Assembly (NCBI GenBank): GCA_964490935.1
Contig: CAZBEO010000083.1
Location: 1 to 14,480 of the forward strand
DNA length: 14,480 nt
Direction of reading: 5' to 3'
Origin: JAQVYB01 sp964490935
GTDB taxonomy: Bacteria > Verrucomicrobiota > Kiritimatiellia > RZYC01
In this document: piece after piece, positions 1 to 5,138 of the stretch
How the letters are laid out: each line of letters starts with the position of its first letter
Numbering within the stretch: position 1 is the first letter of the stretch
Notes under the pieces: generated by a model
The model's input: only the letters and a program-made list of their open reading frames with translations
Database searches by the model: none
Told to the model about the DNA's origin: nothing
Translations under genes and position numbers: made by a program

Positions 1-161
1 CTCGTCACTTGTCCCAGCTTAAGCGTGCGGGCATCGTGACAGAGCGCAAGGAGGGAACGAAGGTGATTCATCATCTGTCCTGTCCCTGCATGTTACAGGC
101 GTTTGAGTGCACGGTGGAAGTGATGAAAAAGGTGTCTAAACGTCGGGCATCCCTGCTTTAA
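1..161 (+). CDS. ArsR-family transcriptional repressor, C-terminal end (partial)
   Basis: Only the last 52 codons are present; the frame runs from base 3 to the TAA at 159-161, and the start lies before the window. The visible part reads as the end of a winged helix-turn-helix domain: HLSQLKRAGIVTERKEG is the recognition helix and turn leading into the wing, and TKVIHHLSC the second wing strand. ArsR/SmtB repressors are dimers that leave the DNA when As(III), Sb(III) or a metal ion binds cysteine thiols. Here a Cys-Pro-Cys followed by another Cys (SCPCMLQAFEC) just after the wing could be such a site, which is my inference. The permease gene starts 12 bp after the stop and its ribosome binding site overlaps the stop codon, so the two are co-transcribed. 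Any operator would lie upstream of the window. Confidence 0.8.
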   Translation, partial: RHLSQLKRAGIVTERKEGTKVIHHLSCPCMLQAFECTVEVMKKVSKRRASLL

Positions 162-173
162 GGAGTTAACCCT

Positions 174-1553
174 ATGAATAAACAAATAAAAATAGCACTC
201 GGTTTTGTGGCGGGGTTTTTCGCGCTGTATTTTCTGCCGATTGATGCGCCGCGCTTTCAAAGCGCGATCATTGAGGCGTTCAAGCTTTCCAAGTGGTACG
301 CCCGGGAGCATGTGCTGCTGTGTCTGGTTCCGGCGTTTTTCATTGCAGGCGCGATCGGGGTGTTCATCAGCCAGAATGCGGTGATGAAGTATTTCGGGCC
401 GAAGGCAAAAAAATGGCTGTCCTATTCGGTGGCGTCGGTATCGGGGACGATCCTAGCGGTTTGTTCGTGTACGGTGCTTCCGCTGTTCGGTGGTATCTAC
501 ATGCGCGGGGCAGGGCTGGGTCCGGCGATTGCGTTTCTTTATTCGGGTCCGGCGATCAATGTGCTGGCGATCGTGTTGACGGCCCGCATCCTGGGGTGGC
601 AGCTTGGGGTGGCACGCGCGGTGGGCGCGGTGGTGTTCAGTGTGGTGATCGGCCTGCTCATGCACCTGATCTTCTTAAAAGAGGAGCGCGAAAAGGCGGC
701 CCAGGTGCAGGACGTGTATCTGGGCGATGACGAGGACGCGGGGCGTCCGCTTTGGCAGGTGGGTTTGTATTTTCTTTCGATGGTCGGCATCCTGGTGTTC
801 GCCAATTGGGGAAAACCGATTGAGACGTCGGGCGTCTGGTTTGCGATTTATCATTTCAAGTGGTTGGTTACGGGGCTTTTCGCGGTATTGCTGGGGATTT
901 GTCTGTGGCGATTTTTCAAGGTGCGTCTGATCTGGATCGCCTTGGCGGCTCTTCCTGCGGTGGTGATGGCTTTTGCTTTCCCGGGCAGTCCGGTGATTGC
1001 GTTTGCGGCGGGGTCGGCCGGGTTGATCAGCCTGACGTTTTTCGGCGGCGCAGAACTCCGAGACTGGCGCGATCAGACATGGGGCTTTGCCAAACAGATT
1101 TTGCCGTTACTTTTCATGGGCGTTCTCGCGGCCGGATTCTTCCTGGGAAGCCCGGATAGTACGGACGCGGGGATCGTACCGAATGGCTGGATTCAGGCGC
1201 TGGTCGGCGATTCGCCTGATGCGTTGCTTGCGATGCTTGGGCAACCGGATGGTACGCACTTCCAATGGTTGGAAATGATCTGGCCGTTATGGACGAACCT
1301 TTTTGCATCACTGGCTGGAGCGCTGATGTATTTTGCCACGCTGACCGAGGTGCCGATTCTGCGCGGCCTGCTCGACAGCGGGATGGGGCAGGGGCCTGCC
1401 TTGGCACTGCTGCTGGCCGGCCCGGCGCTGTCACTTCCGAATATGTTGGTGATTAACTCGATCATTGGGCCAAAGAAAACGCTGACGTTTGTCGGGCTGG
1501 TTGTGGCGATGGCCACGGTGACGGGGATGTTGTTTGGCTGGATCATGGCATGA
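174..1553 (+). CDS. COG0701/PF03773 permease (ArsP-type predicted arsenical or metal exporter)
   Basis: This 459-residue protein is a polytopic inner-membrane transporter with about ten hydrophobic segments. The family hallmarks are clear: a CSC motif (C97, C99) in CSCTVLPLFGGIY, followed by GAGLGPAIAFLYSGPAINV, and a related second half near the C-terminus with LTEVPILRGLL and GPALALLLAGPALSLPNML. The two similar halves fit an internal pseudo-repeat. Family members include ArsP, which exports trivalent organoarsenicals, and many unassigned permeases beside ArsR and small thioredoxins. The length suits the longer branch of the family. The ATG is well placed, with AAGGAG at 160-165. The adjacent repressor, thioredoxins and arsenate reductase support export of a thiol-reactive oxyanion product such as As(III). 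The exact substrate cannot be read from the sequence, and Cu/Zn or an organoarsenical remain possible. Confidence 0.85.
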   Translation: MNKQIKIALGFVAGFFALYFLPIDAPRFQSAIIEAFKLSKWYAREHVLLCLVPAFFIAGAIGVFISQNAVMKYFGPKAKKWLSYSVASVSGTILAVCSCTVLPLFGGIYMRGAGLGPAIAFLYSGPAINVLAIVLTARILGWQLGVARAVGAVVFSVVIGLLMHLIFLKEEREKAAQVQDVYLGDDEDAGRPLWQVGLYFLSMVGILVFANWGKPIETSGVWFAIYHFKWLVTGLFAVLLGICLWRFFKVRLIWIALAALPAVVMAFAFPGSPVIAFAAGSAGLISLTFFGGAELRDWRDQTWGFAKQILPLLFMGVLAAGFFLGSPDSTDAGIVPNGWIQALVGDSPDALLAMLGQPDGTHFQWLEMIWPLWTNLFASLAGALMYFATLTEVPILRGLLDSGMGQGPALALLLAGPALSLPNMLVINSIIGPKKTLTFVGLVVAMATVTGMLFGWIMA

Positions 1554-1557
1554 GAAA

Positions 1558-1675
1558 TTTAACCACTCGCTCTCGTTGGTCGCTGGAGAACACGGAGGGG
1601 GAGAATTAGAAAGAAACACGTTGAATAACTCTGTGGTCTCCGTGCCTCTAGGGCGAAATCGCCCGGGTGGTGAAA
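1558..1675 (+). repeat. Inverted-repeat relic between permease and small thioredoxin genes
   Basis: The 150-bp gap between the permease and the thioredoxin-fold gene has little coding character but clear symmetry. Its ends, TTTAACCAC at 1558-1566 and GTGGTGAAA at 1667-1675, are inverted copies matching at 8 of 9 positions. Inside, GAGAACACGGAGG (1586-1598) faces GGTCTCCGTGCCTCT (1635-1649), again roughly complementary. From memory, 'ACCACGGAGAACACGGAG...CTCCGTG...GTGGTGAAA' arms often flank GxxExxY genes in PVC and candidate-phylum genomes, so this may be an emptied or MITE-like copy of such an element. A small perfect hairpin, GGGCG-AAAT-CGCCC at 1651-1664, interrupts the right arm exactly between GCCTCT and GTGGTG. 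The symmetry is seen directly; the family assignment is inferred. Confidence 0.5.
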
Positions 1676-1703
1676 GAAATAGAAAAACAAACAGGAGGGT
1701 AAG

Positions 1704-2092
1704 ATGAAGAAAATTCAGATACTGGGCACGGGTTGTCCGAAGTGCATAATGCTGTATGCGAATGCGGAAGCGGCCGTGAAGGCGTCGGGGGTTGAAGCGG
1801 AAATCAGCAAGGTGGAAAAGATTCNNNNNNNNNNNNNNNNNNNNNNNNNNNNNNNNNNNNNNNNNNNNNNNNNNNNNNNNNNNNNNNNNNNNNNNNNNNN
1901 NNNNNNNNNNNNNNNNNNNNNNNNGCGGCCGTGAAGGCGTCGGGGGTTGAAGCGGAAATCAGCAAGGTGGAAAAGATTCCCGACATCATGAAGTTCGGGG
2001 TGATGGTTACCCCAGCGCTGGTGGTGGATGGCGTGGTGAAAAGCGCGGGCAAAGTGTTGAGTTCGGACGATATCCAAAAGCATCTGGCGTAG
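1704..2092 (+). CDS. Small thioredoxin-fold protein (TM0996/MTH895 type), split by an assembly gap
   Basis: The gene starts at an ATG behind a strong AGGAGGG (1692-1698). Before the N run it encodes 40 residues, including GTGCPKC with the redox motif C11-P-K-C14. After the run the reading frame changes, but the 55 bases before the gap (1770-1824) are repeated exactly after it (1925-1979). Collapsing the overlap and the N removes 155 bases, restores one frame, and gives a complete 77-residue protein ending at TAG 2090-2092 with the cis-proline segment GVMVTPALVVDG. That is the normal length of this glutaredoxin/thioredoxin-like family, whose genes are common beside COG0701 permeases and ArsR. 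The likely role is cytosolic thiol relay or delivery of the arsenical/metal to the permease. It is a real intact gene, not a frameshifted pseudogene. Confidence 0.88.
1770..1979. other. Scaffold gap of 100 N with 55-bp duplicated flanks (assembly artefact)
   Basis: Positions 1825-1924 are exactly 100 N. The 55 bases ending at 1824 are identical to the 55 bases starting at 1925. A round 100-N spacer between two contig ends sharing one k-mer-length overlap is what a scaffolder writes when it does not merge overlapping ends. The overlap length equals a commonly used assembly k-mer. The 1770-1824/1925-1979 repeat is therefore most likely not a real duplication, and the true sequence is probably 155 bases shorter. 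The restored 77-codon thioredoxin-like frame supports this independently. Confidence 0.9.
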
Positions 2093-2101
2093 GGCGTATT
2101 T

Positions 2102-2710
2102 GTGACGAATGCCAGTATGGATTTTCTTCCGGGTACCTGTTGCAGCGAGCCCGGTGGCGAGCGACTGGCCACGCTGATCGTGGTGGTCGGTGTGTTTTTG
2201 CTGGTACTGGCTGTGACGAAATGGATGAAAAGGAGAGGACTCATGAACAAGGTAAAGTCTTATGCGGTGGTGGCGATTCTGCTGATTGCGGTGGCGGCGG
2301 TTGTGGCGATGAAGATTGTGAAAACGCAGGGGAGGAACGCGGTGGCGGCCAGCAGCGCGGTGACGAATCCTGTTGAGACGCAAGCTGCGGAACAAAAGGC
2401 AGCTCTTCCGCGTCTGGTGGACTTGGGAGCGGATAAGTGTATTCCCTGCAAAATGATGGCCCCGATTCTGGAAGCGCTGAAGAAGGAATATGCGGGCGTG
2501 ATCGAGGTGGAGTTTATCGATGTATGGCAGAATCAGGACGCCGGACAGGAATACGGGGTACGGGTGATTCCCACGCAGATCTTTTTTTCGTCGGAAGGCA
2601 AAGAATTATTCCGGCATGAAGGCTTTTTCTCTAAAGAGGATATTTTGATGAAGTGGAAGGAGTTGGGGTATGGGATAAATGTTCCAACGAATGGGGAGAG
2701 CAACGAATGA
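2102..2710 (+). CDS. Membrane-anchored thioredoxin-family protein (CIPC)
   Basis: The thioredoxin domain occupies the C-terminal two thirds: active site DKCIPCKMMAPIL, central strand VEFIDVWQNQ, and the cis-proline segment VRVIPTQIFF. It is preceded by a hydrophobic anchor (SYAVVAILLIAVAAVVAMKIV) and an Ala/Thr/Gln-rich linker, so the domain should face the periplasm. Two starts are possible. The GTG at 2102 gives 202 residues with an extra N-terminal membrane segment (LIVVVGVFLLVLAVTKW) and a Cys-Cys pair. The ATG at 2243 gives 155 residues and has a much better ribosome binding site. The likely partner is the CcdA-like protein encoded downstream, which would pass electrons to it. The last residues (VPTNGESNE) and the stop lie inside the left repeat of the inserted element, so the native C-terminus has probably been replaced. 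The fold is certain; the start is not. Confidence 0.85.
   Translation: MTNASMDFLPGTCCSEPGGERLATLIVVVGVFLLVLAVTKWMKRRGLMNKVKSYAVVAILLIAVAAVVAMKIVKTQGRNAVAASSAVTNPVETQAAEQKAALPRLVDLGADKCIPCKMMAPILEALKKEYAGVIEVEFIDVWQNQDAGQEYGVRVIPTQIFFSSEGKELFRHEGFFSKEDILMKWKELGYGINVPTNGESNE
2229..2245 (+). promoter_or_regulatory. Internal Shine-Dalgarno and alternative ATG of the thioredoxin gene
   Basis: AAAGGAGAGG lies about seven bases before the in-frame ATG at 2243, and the protein from that ATG begins with a normal N-terminal membrane anchor (MNKVKSYAVVAILL). The upstream GTG at 2102 has only a weak GGGCG. Either the gene starts here and the 2102-2242 stretch is a separate small membrane peptide reading through in frame, or two protein forms are made. 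Confidence 0.55.
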
Positions 2711-2751
2711 AGAGGGAGATGTTTCCAACGAATGGGGAGAGCAACGAATGA
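2682..2751 (+). repeat. Left arm: two direct copies of a 29-bp unit, 41-bp period
   Basis: The units at 2682-2710 and 2723-2751 are identical over 29 bases, each starting TTCCAACGAATGGGGAGAG and ending CAACGAATGA. A 12-base spacer (2711-2722) separates them. Each unit itself contains CAACGAAT twice. The first unit carries the thioredoxin stop (TGA 2708-2710). The second carries a GGGGAGAG Shine-Dalgarno and the ATG at 2748 for the inserted gene. Confidence 0.95.
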
Positions 2752-3518
2752 GAGGGTTGATTCATCCTGAATTGTCGTATGCTGTGGTTGGGGCAGCCAT
2801 GGATGTTCACAATGAGATGGGGCCTGGACTGGATGAAGAAGTATATCATTTGGCCATGCTGCGGGCACTCTCCGACAGAGGTTTGCGGGCAGATAGCAAA
2901 GTGCGTGGGAATTTGATGCATCGGGGAGTGATCGCCCATGAGTTTGTGCTGGATATCCTAGTCGAAAATACGGTGATTGTTGAGTTGAAACAGTTGGTAG
3001 GATCGTTTGCTCCGATTCATTATCTGCAACTGCTCAACTATCTGAAATTCTGGAACAAGGATCTAGGGCTGTTGCTGAATTACGGGCTTGAGCGATTGCA
3101 ATCTGTTCGCGTTCCGTATACCCCGTCCGTAGGCGAGGTGACTCGTGTCGGTTTAGGAACAAGTGCCGGCGCTGAGCTGGCGGAGGACTTGGTAGCAGGT
3201 ATATGCCGTGAGCATGGGTTGGGATATGACCATCGGGTTTACAAGAGTTTATTCATGGCGGAATGTGACGTGCGAGGCTTCTCCTGTGTTCCTCCTATGG
3301 TAAACCTATGCTATAAGGGCTGTTCTACAGGGTCACGACTCCTTGATGTGTTTTGCCTGAACAATGACACGCTTCTACTTATTTCCGCCCTGGAGAAACA
3401 AACGTCCGGGGCGGATTATGCCAGAATGACGGGATATCTGCGGCATACGGGATTACAAACAGGGGTCATTGCCAACTTCGGTCGTGCCTGCCTGGAGGTC
3501 AGCCATGTCAGTCGTTAA
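2748..3518 (+). CDS. GxxExxY-family protein with two fused domains, the second degenerate
   Basis: The 256-residue product is about twice the usual 125-130 residues of GxxExxY proteins (TIGR04256, PD-(D/E)XK nuclease superfamily PF13366). Residues 8-123 form a normal copy: VHNEMGPGLDEEVY carries G27, E30 and Y33, and D69, E79 and K81 (VLDILV, VIVELK) are the expected nuclease-type acidic and lysine residues. HYLQLLNYLKF and LGLLLNYG are typical family segments. Residues 143-253 are a diverged second copy: GLGYDHRVY has His162 in place of the motif Glu. D200 is kept, but the E-x-K positions align to Ile and Ala, so this copy is probably inactive. The ATG at 2748 is chosen because the domain begins there and GGGGAGAG lies six bases upstream. 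The family's biochemical function is unknown to me; a nucleic-acid role in spreading the element is plausible. The gene does not belong functionally to the ars operon. Confidence 0.85.
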   Translation: MRGLIHPELSYAVVGAAMDVHNEMGPGLDEEVYHLAMLRALSDRGLRADSKVRGNLMHRGVIAHEFVLDILVENTVIVELKQLVGSFAPIHYLQLLNYLKFWNKDLGLLLNYGLERLQSVRVPYTPSVGEVTRVGLGTSAGAELAEDLVAGICREHGLGYDHRVYKSLFMAECDVRGFSCVPPMVNLCYKGCSTGSRLLDVFCLNNDTLLLISALEKQTSGADYARMTGYLRHTGLQTGVIANFGRACLEVSHVSR

Positions 3519-3520
3519 TT

Positions 3521-3614
3521 CTCGTTCGTTGGAATCATCTCCCTCTTCATTCGTTGCTCTCCTATTCGTTGGAAACAGCTCCCTTCTCATTCGTTGCTCT
3601 CTTGTTCGTTGGAA
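3521..3614 (-). repeat. Right arm: inverted copies of the 29-bp unit, 40-bp period
   Basis: Read on the minus strand, this stretch repeats the left-arm unit: full copies at 3547-3574 and 3587-3614 and a partial one at 3521-3534. The spacer 3535-3546 matches the left spacer at 11 of 12 bases. The copies differ slightly from one another, so the right arm has drifted more than the left. It starts two bases after the TAA of the GxxExxY gene. The ccdA-like gene begins 57 bases after its end. Confidence 0.92.
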
Positions 3615-3671
3615 TCCTCTGCTCTTTCTTAGATTCGTAATTAGTTATTTAAATCAGGTGGGAGTCCATTT

Positions 3672-4370
3672 ATGCAGGAACTATTTATCACATTGACGCA
3701 CGCGGTAGAGGGAAGTCCCTTTATTGCCTTGAGCGCCTCACTGGCCTGGGGAATTTTGAGCATTCTGCTCAGTCCGTGTCATCTGGCGAGCATTCCGCTG
3801 ATTGTTGGTTTCGTCAATGAGCAGGGAACGATCAGTACGCGTAGGGCCTTTTTGCTTTCGTTGCTGTTTTCTGTTGGGATATTGATCACCATCGGGCTGC
3901 TCGGTGTGTTCACGGCGCTGGCGGGGCGTATGATGGGGGATGTGGGAGCCTATGGGAATTATTTTGTGGCTATTGTGTTTTTTTTGGTGGGGCTGCATTT
4001 GCTGGGGGTGATTCCCATGCCTTTCGGTGGTCCGGGGCAGGTGGGCATGAAGAGGAAGGGATATTCAGCGGCACTGATTCTAGGGCTGGTCTTCGGCATT
4101 GCGCTGGGTCCGTGCACGTTTGCCTATATGGCGCCGATGCTTGCGGTTTCCTTCCGCTTGGCCGCCACCGATCCGGGGTATGGCGTTCTATTGCTGGTAG
4201 TATACGGGGTGGGGCATTGCGGGGTGATTGTCCTGGCGGGAACATTTACCGAAGCCGTTCAGCATTACCTGAATTGGAATGAGAAGTCGCGAGGGGCGCT
4301 GATGCTCAAAAAGGGTTGCGGCGTTCTGGTGTTGCTGGGTGGTCTCTACATGATTTATACGGCACCGTGA
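3672..4370 (+). CDS. CcdA/DsbD-type transmembrane thiol-electron carrier
   Basis: This 232-residue protein has about six membrane helices and the two conserved cysteines of the CcdA family in their usual contexts: C36 in LLSPCHLASIPLI and C148 in ALGPCTFAYMAPML. CcdA-type proteins take electrons from cytosolic thioredoxin and pass them across the membrane to an outward-facing thioredoxin-like protein. The anchored CIPC thioredoxin encoded upstream is the obvious partner. CcdA-like proteins in arsenic operons have also been named ArsG-family aromatic arsenical efflux permeases, so a transport role is an alternative. The start follows AGGTGGGAG at 3656-3664. ArsC begins 26 bases downstream, in the same operon. 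The inserted element separates this gene from the thioredoxin, so expression now depends on readthrough of the element or on a promoter inside it. Confidence 0.87.
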   Translation: MQELFITLTHAVEGSPFIALSASLAWGILSILLSPCHLASIPLIVGFVNEQGTISTRRAFLLSLLFSVGILITIGLLGVFTALAGRMMGDVGAYGNYFVAIVFFLVGLHLLGVIPMPFGGPGQVGMKRKGYSAALILGLVFGIALGPCTFAYMAPMLAVSFRLAATDPGYGVLLLVVYGVGHCGVIVLAGTFTEAVQHYLNWNEKSRGALMLKKGCGVLVLLGGLYMIYTAP

Positions 4371-4396
4371 TCGGAGTCAGAAACGGGAGGAACAAA

Positions 4397-4825
4397 GTGA
4401 GTAAACTGAAGGTGTTGTTTTTGTGTACCGGGAATTCGTGTCGCAGTCAGATGGCGGAAGGCTGGGCGCGTGCGTTGAAGGGGGACGTATTCGAGGCGTA
4501 TTCCGCTGGAATCGAAACACACGGGCTGAATCCGAATGCGGTGCAGGTGATGGCCGAAGCGGGGGTGGATATTTCCGGGCAGCACTCGAAGCATGTGGAT
4601 GATCTCAAGGATGTGGCGTTTGATTATGTGGTGACGGTATGCGGCCATGCGAATGAAAACTGCCCGTTCTTTCCGGGTGGGGCCAAACTCATTCACGTGG
4701 GCTTTGATGATCCTCCGCGTCTTGCTCAAGATGCTGGGACGGAGGAAGAAGCGCTAAATATCTACCGGCGTGTCCGCGATGAGATCCGACGCTTTGTCGA
4801 TGGCCTGCCCGATAATTTAAAGTAG
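4397..4825 (+). CDS. arsC: Thioredoxin-coupled arsenate reductase (low-molecular-weight PTPase family)
   Basis: ArsC reduces arsenate to arsenite in the cytosol by a relay of three cysteines, and is then restored by thioredoxin. The 142-residue protein has the phosphatase-type P-loop FLCTGNSCRSQMAEG with nucleophile C10, then C82 and C89 in TVCGHANENCPFFPG. The general-acid Asp is in HVGFDDPP (D105/D106). Cysteine numbering matches the well-studied pI258 ArsC. A GTG start at 4397 is chosen because GGGAGG lies at 4385-4390 and the family begins right at this point; an in-frame upstream ATG would add an unrelated 27-residue tail overlapping the ccdA-like gene. As the last gene of the operon it supplies arsenite for the permease, and its thioredoxin need fits the two thioredoxin-fold genes upstream. 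Confidence 0.95.
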   Translation: MSKLKVLFLCTGNSCRSQMAEGWARALKGDVFEAYSAGIETHGLNPNAVQVMAEAGVDISGQHSKHVDDLKDVAFDYVVTVCGHANENCPFFPGGAKLIHVGFDDPPRLAQDAGTEEEALNIYRRVRDEIRRFVDGLPDNLK

Positions 4826-4890
4826 CGCGATGCCACGCTTGCCAGTAGAAGATGACAGGGCTTCTATCGCTGAGTGCCCGCTCGGGACGG

Positions 4891-4920
4891 TCCCGCTCGT
4901 TGGTCCTAAAAAGAGCGGGA
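4891..4920. terminator. Hairpin downstream of arsC, possible transcript end
   Basis: TCCCGCTC (4891-4898) is perfectly complementary to GAGCGGGA (4913-4920) around a 14-base loop, 66 bases after the arsC stop. There is no T run after the stem on either strand, so this is not a textbook intrinsic terminator. It may protect the 3' end or be part of a small repeat. Confidence 0.3.
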
Positions 4921-5061
4921 GTCCGACGGCGGGATTGGACGGACAACGATACAAAAAAAGCCGCCCCATTACGCTGAACGCTGATTCTTCTAATGCGTTA
5001 TCATGTAGAAGATAATAGGTTAATCCATATTTCTCCAACGTAATTGACTCCAACTATTCCA

Positions 5062-5090
5062 TTGACGGATATACCACAATGGGGTAAGTA
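5062..5090 (+). promoter_or_regulatory. Candidate promoter for the secreted-protein pair
   Basis: TTGACG at 5062-5067 is followed after 17 bases by TAAGTA at 5085-5090, in an AT-rich stretch about 50 bases before the start codon at 5139. The -10 match is poor. A second TTGACT at 5044-5049 is near GATATA at 5068, so the real start is unclear. Confidence 0.3.
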
Positions 5091-5138
5091 CGGATAAATA
5101 TGGGACCGAAACCAAAACAAGCGCGGGGGCTTTGAGTT

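Larger units (their letters stand above)
2682..3614 (+). mobile_element. GxxExxY insertion element with inverted tandem-repeat arms
   Basis: A 933-bp block separates the thioredoxin and CcdA-like genes, which are otherwise parts of one operon. It consists of a left arm with two copies of a 29-base unit, the GxxExxY open reading frame, and a right arm with about two and a half copies of the same unit in reverse complement. Left 2682-2717 and right 3540-3574 are complementary except for one substitution and one missing base. No transposase is present, and I found no convincing target-site duplication. In RNA the arms could pair into a long stem with the gene in the loop. That layout resembles the intervening sequences of bacterial 23S rRNA genes, which also consist of inverted repeats around a small ORF. 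Mobility is inferred from layout, not shown. Confidence 0.65.
4826..5138. other. 313-bp non-coding spacer between ars operon and secreted-protein genes
   Basis: No convincing gene is present; a 61-codon frame from 4830 lacks a ribosome binding site and resembles nothing I know. The first half is GC-rich with several small symmetries. TAGAAG (4846-4851) and CTTCTA (4861-4866) can pair, CCCGCTCG occurs twice at 4877 and 4892, and a longer hairpin lies at 4891-4920. GTAGAAGAT is repeated at 4845 and 5005. The second half (about 4980-5115) is AT-rich and probably holds the promoter of the next unit, with ACGGATA repeated 25 bases apart at 5065 and 5090. Confidence 0.6.

Noticed and set aside
1770..1979. 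Real tandem duplication in the thioredoxin gene
   Set aside because: An exact 55-base identity at both edges of exactly 100 N is far better explained by unmerged contig ends.
1715..2395. Long minus-strand open frame over the small thioredoxin and the N gap
   Set aside because: It is antisense to a good gene, includes the N run, and its His/Arg-rich composition is typical of the shadow strand of GC-rich coding DNA.
2679..2747. Longer start for the GxxExxY gene at 2679
   Set aside because: The extra 23 residues are the translated repeat unit and overlap the thioredoxin gene; the domain and a good ribosome binding site start at 2748.
2682..3614. CRISPR array interpretation of the repeats
   Set aside because: There are only two direct copies on the left with a 12-base spacer, an inverted set on the right, and no cas genes.
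4316..4396. Upstream ATG start for arsC
   Set aside because: It would overlap the ccdA-like gene by 55 bases and add a tail absent from the family; GTG 4397 has a clear GGGAGG and gives canonical cysteine numbering.
4830..5015. 61-codon frame in the spacer after arsC
   Set aside because: There is no ribosome binding site or recognisable motif, and it covers hairpin and repeat sequence.
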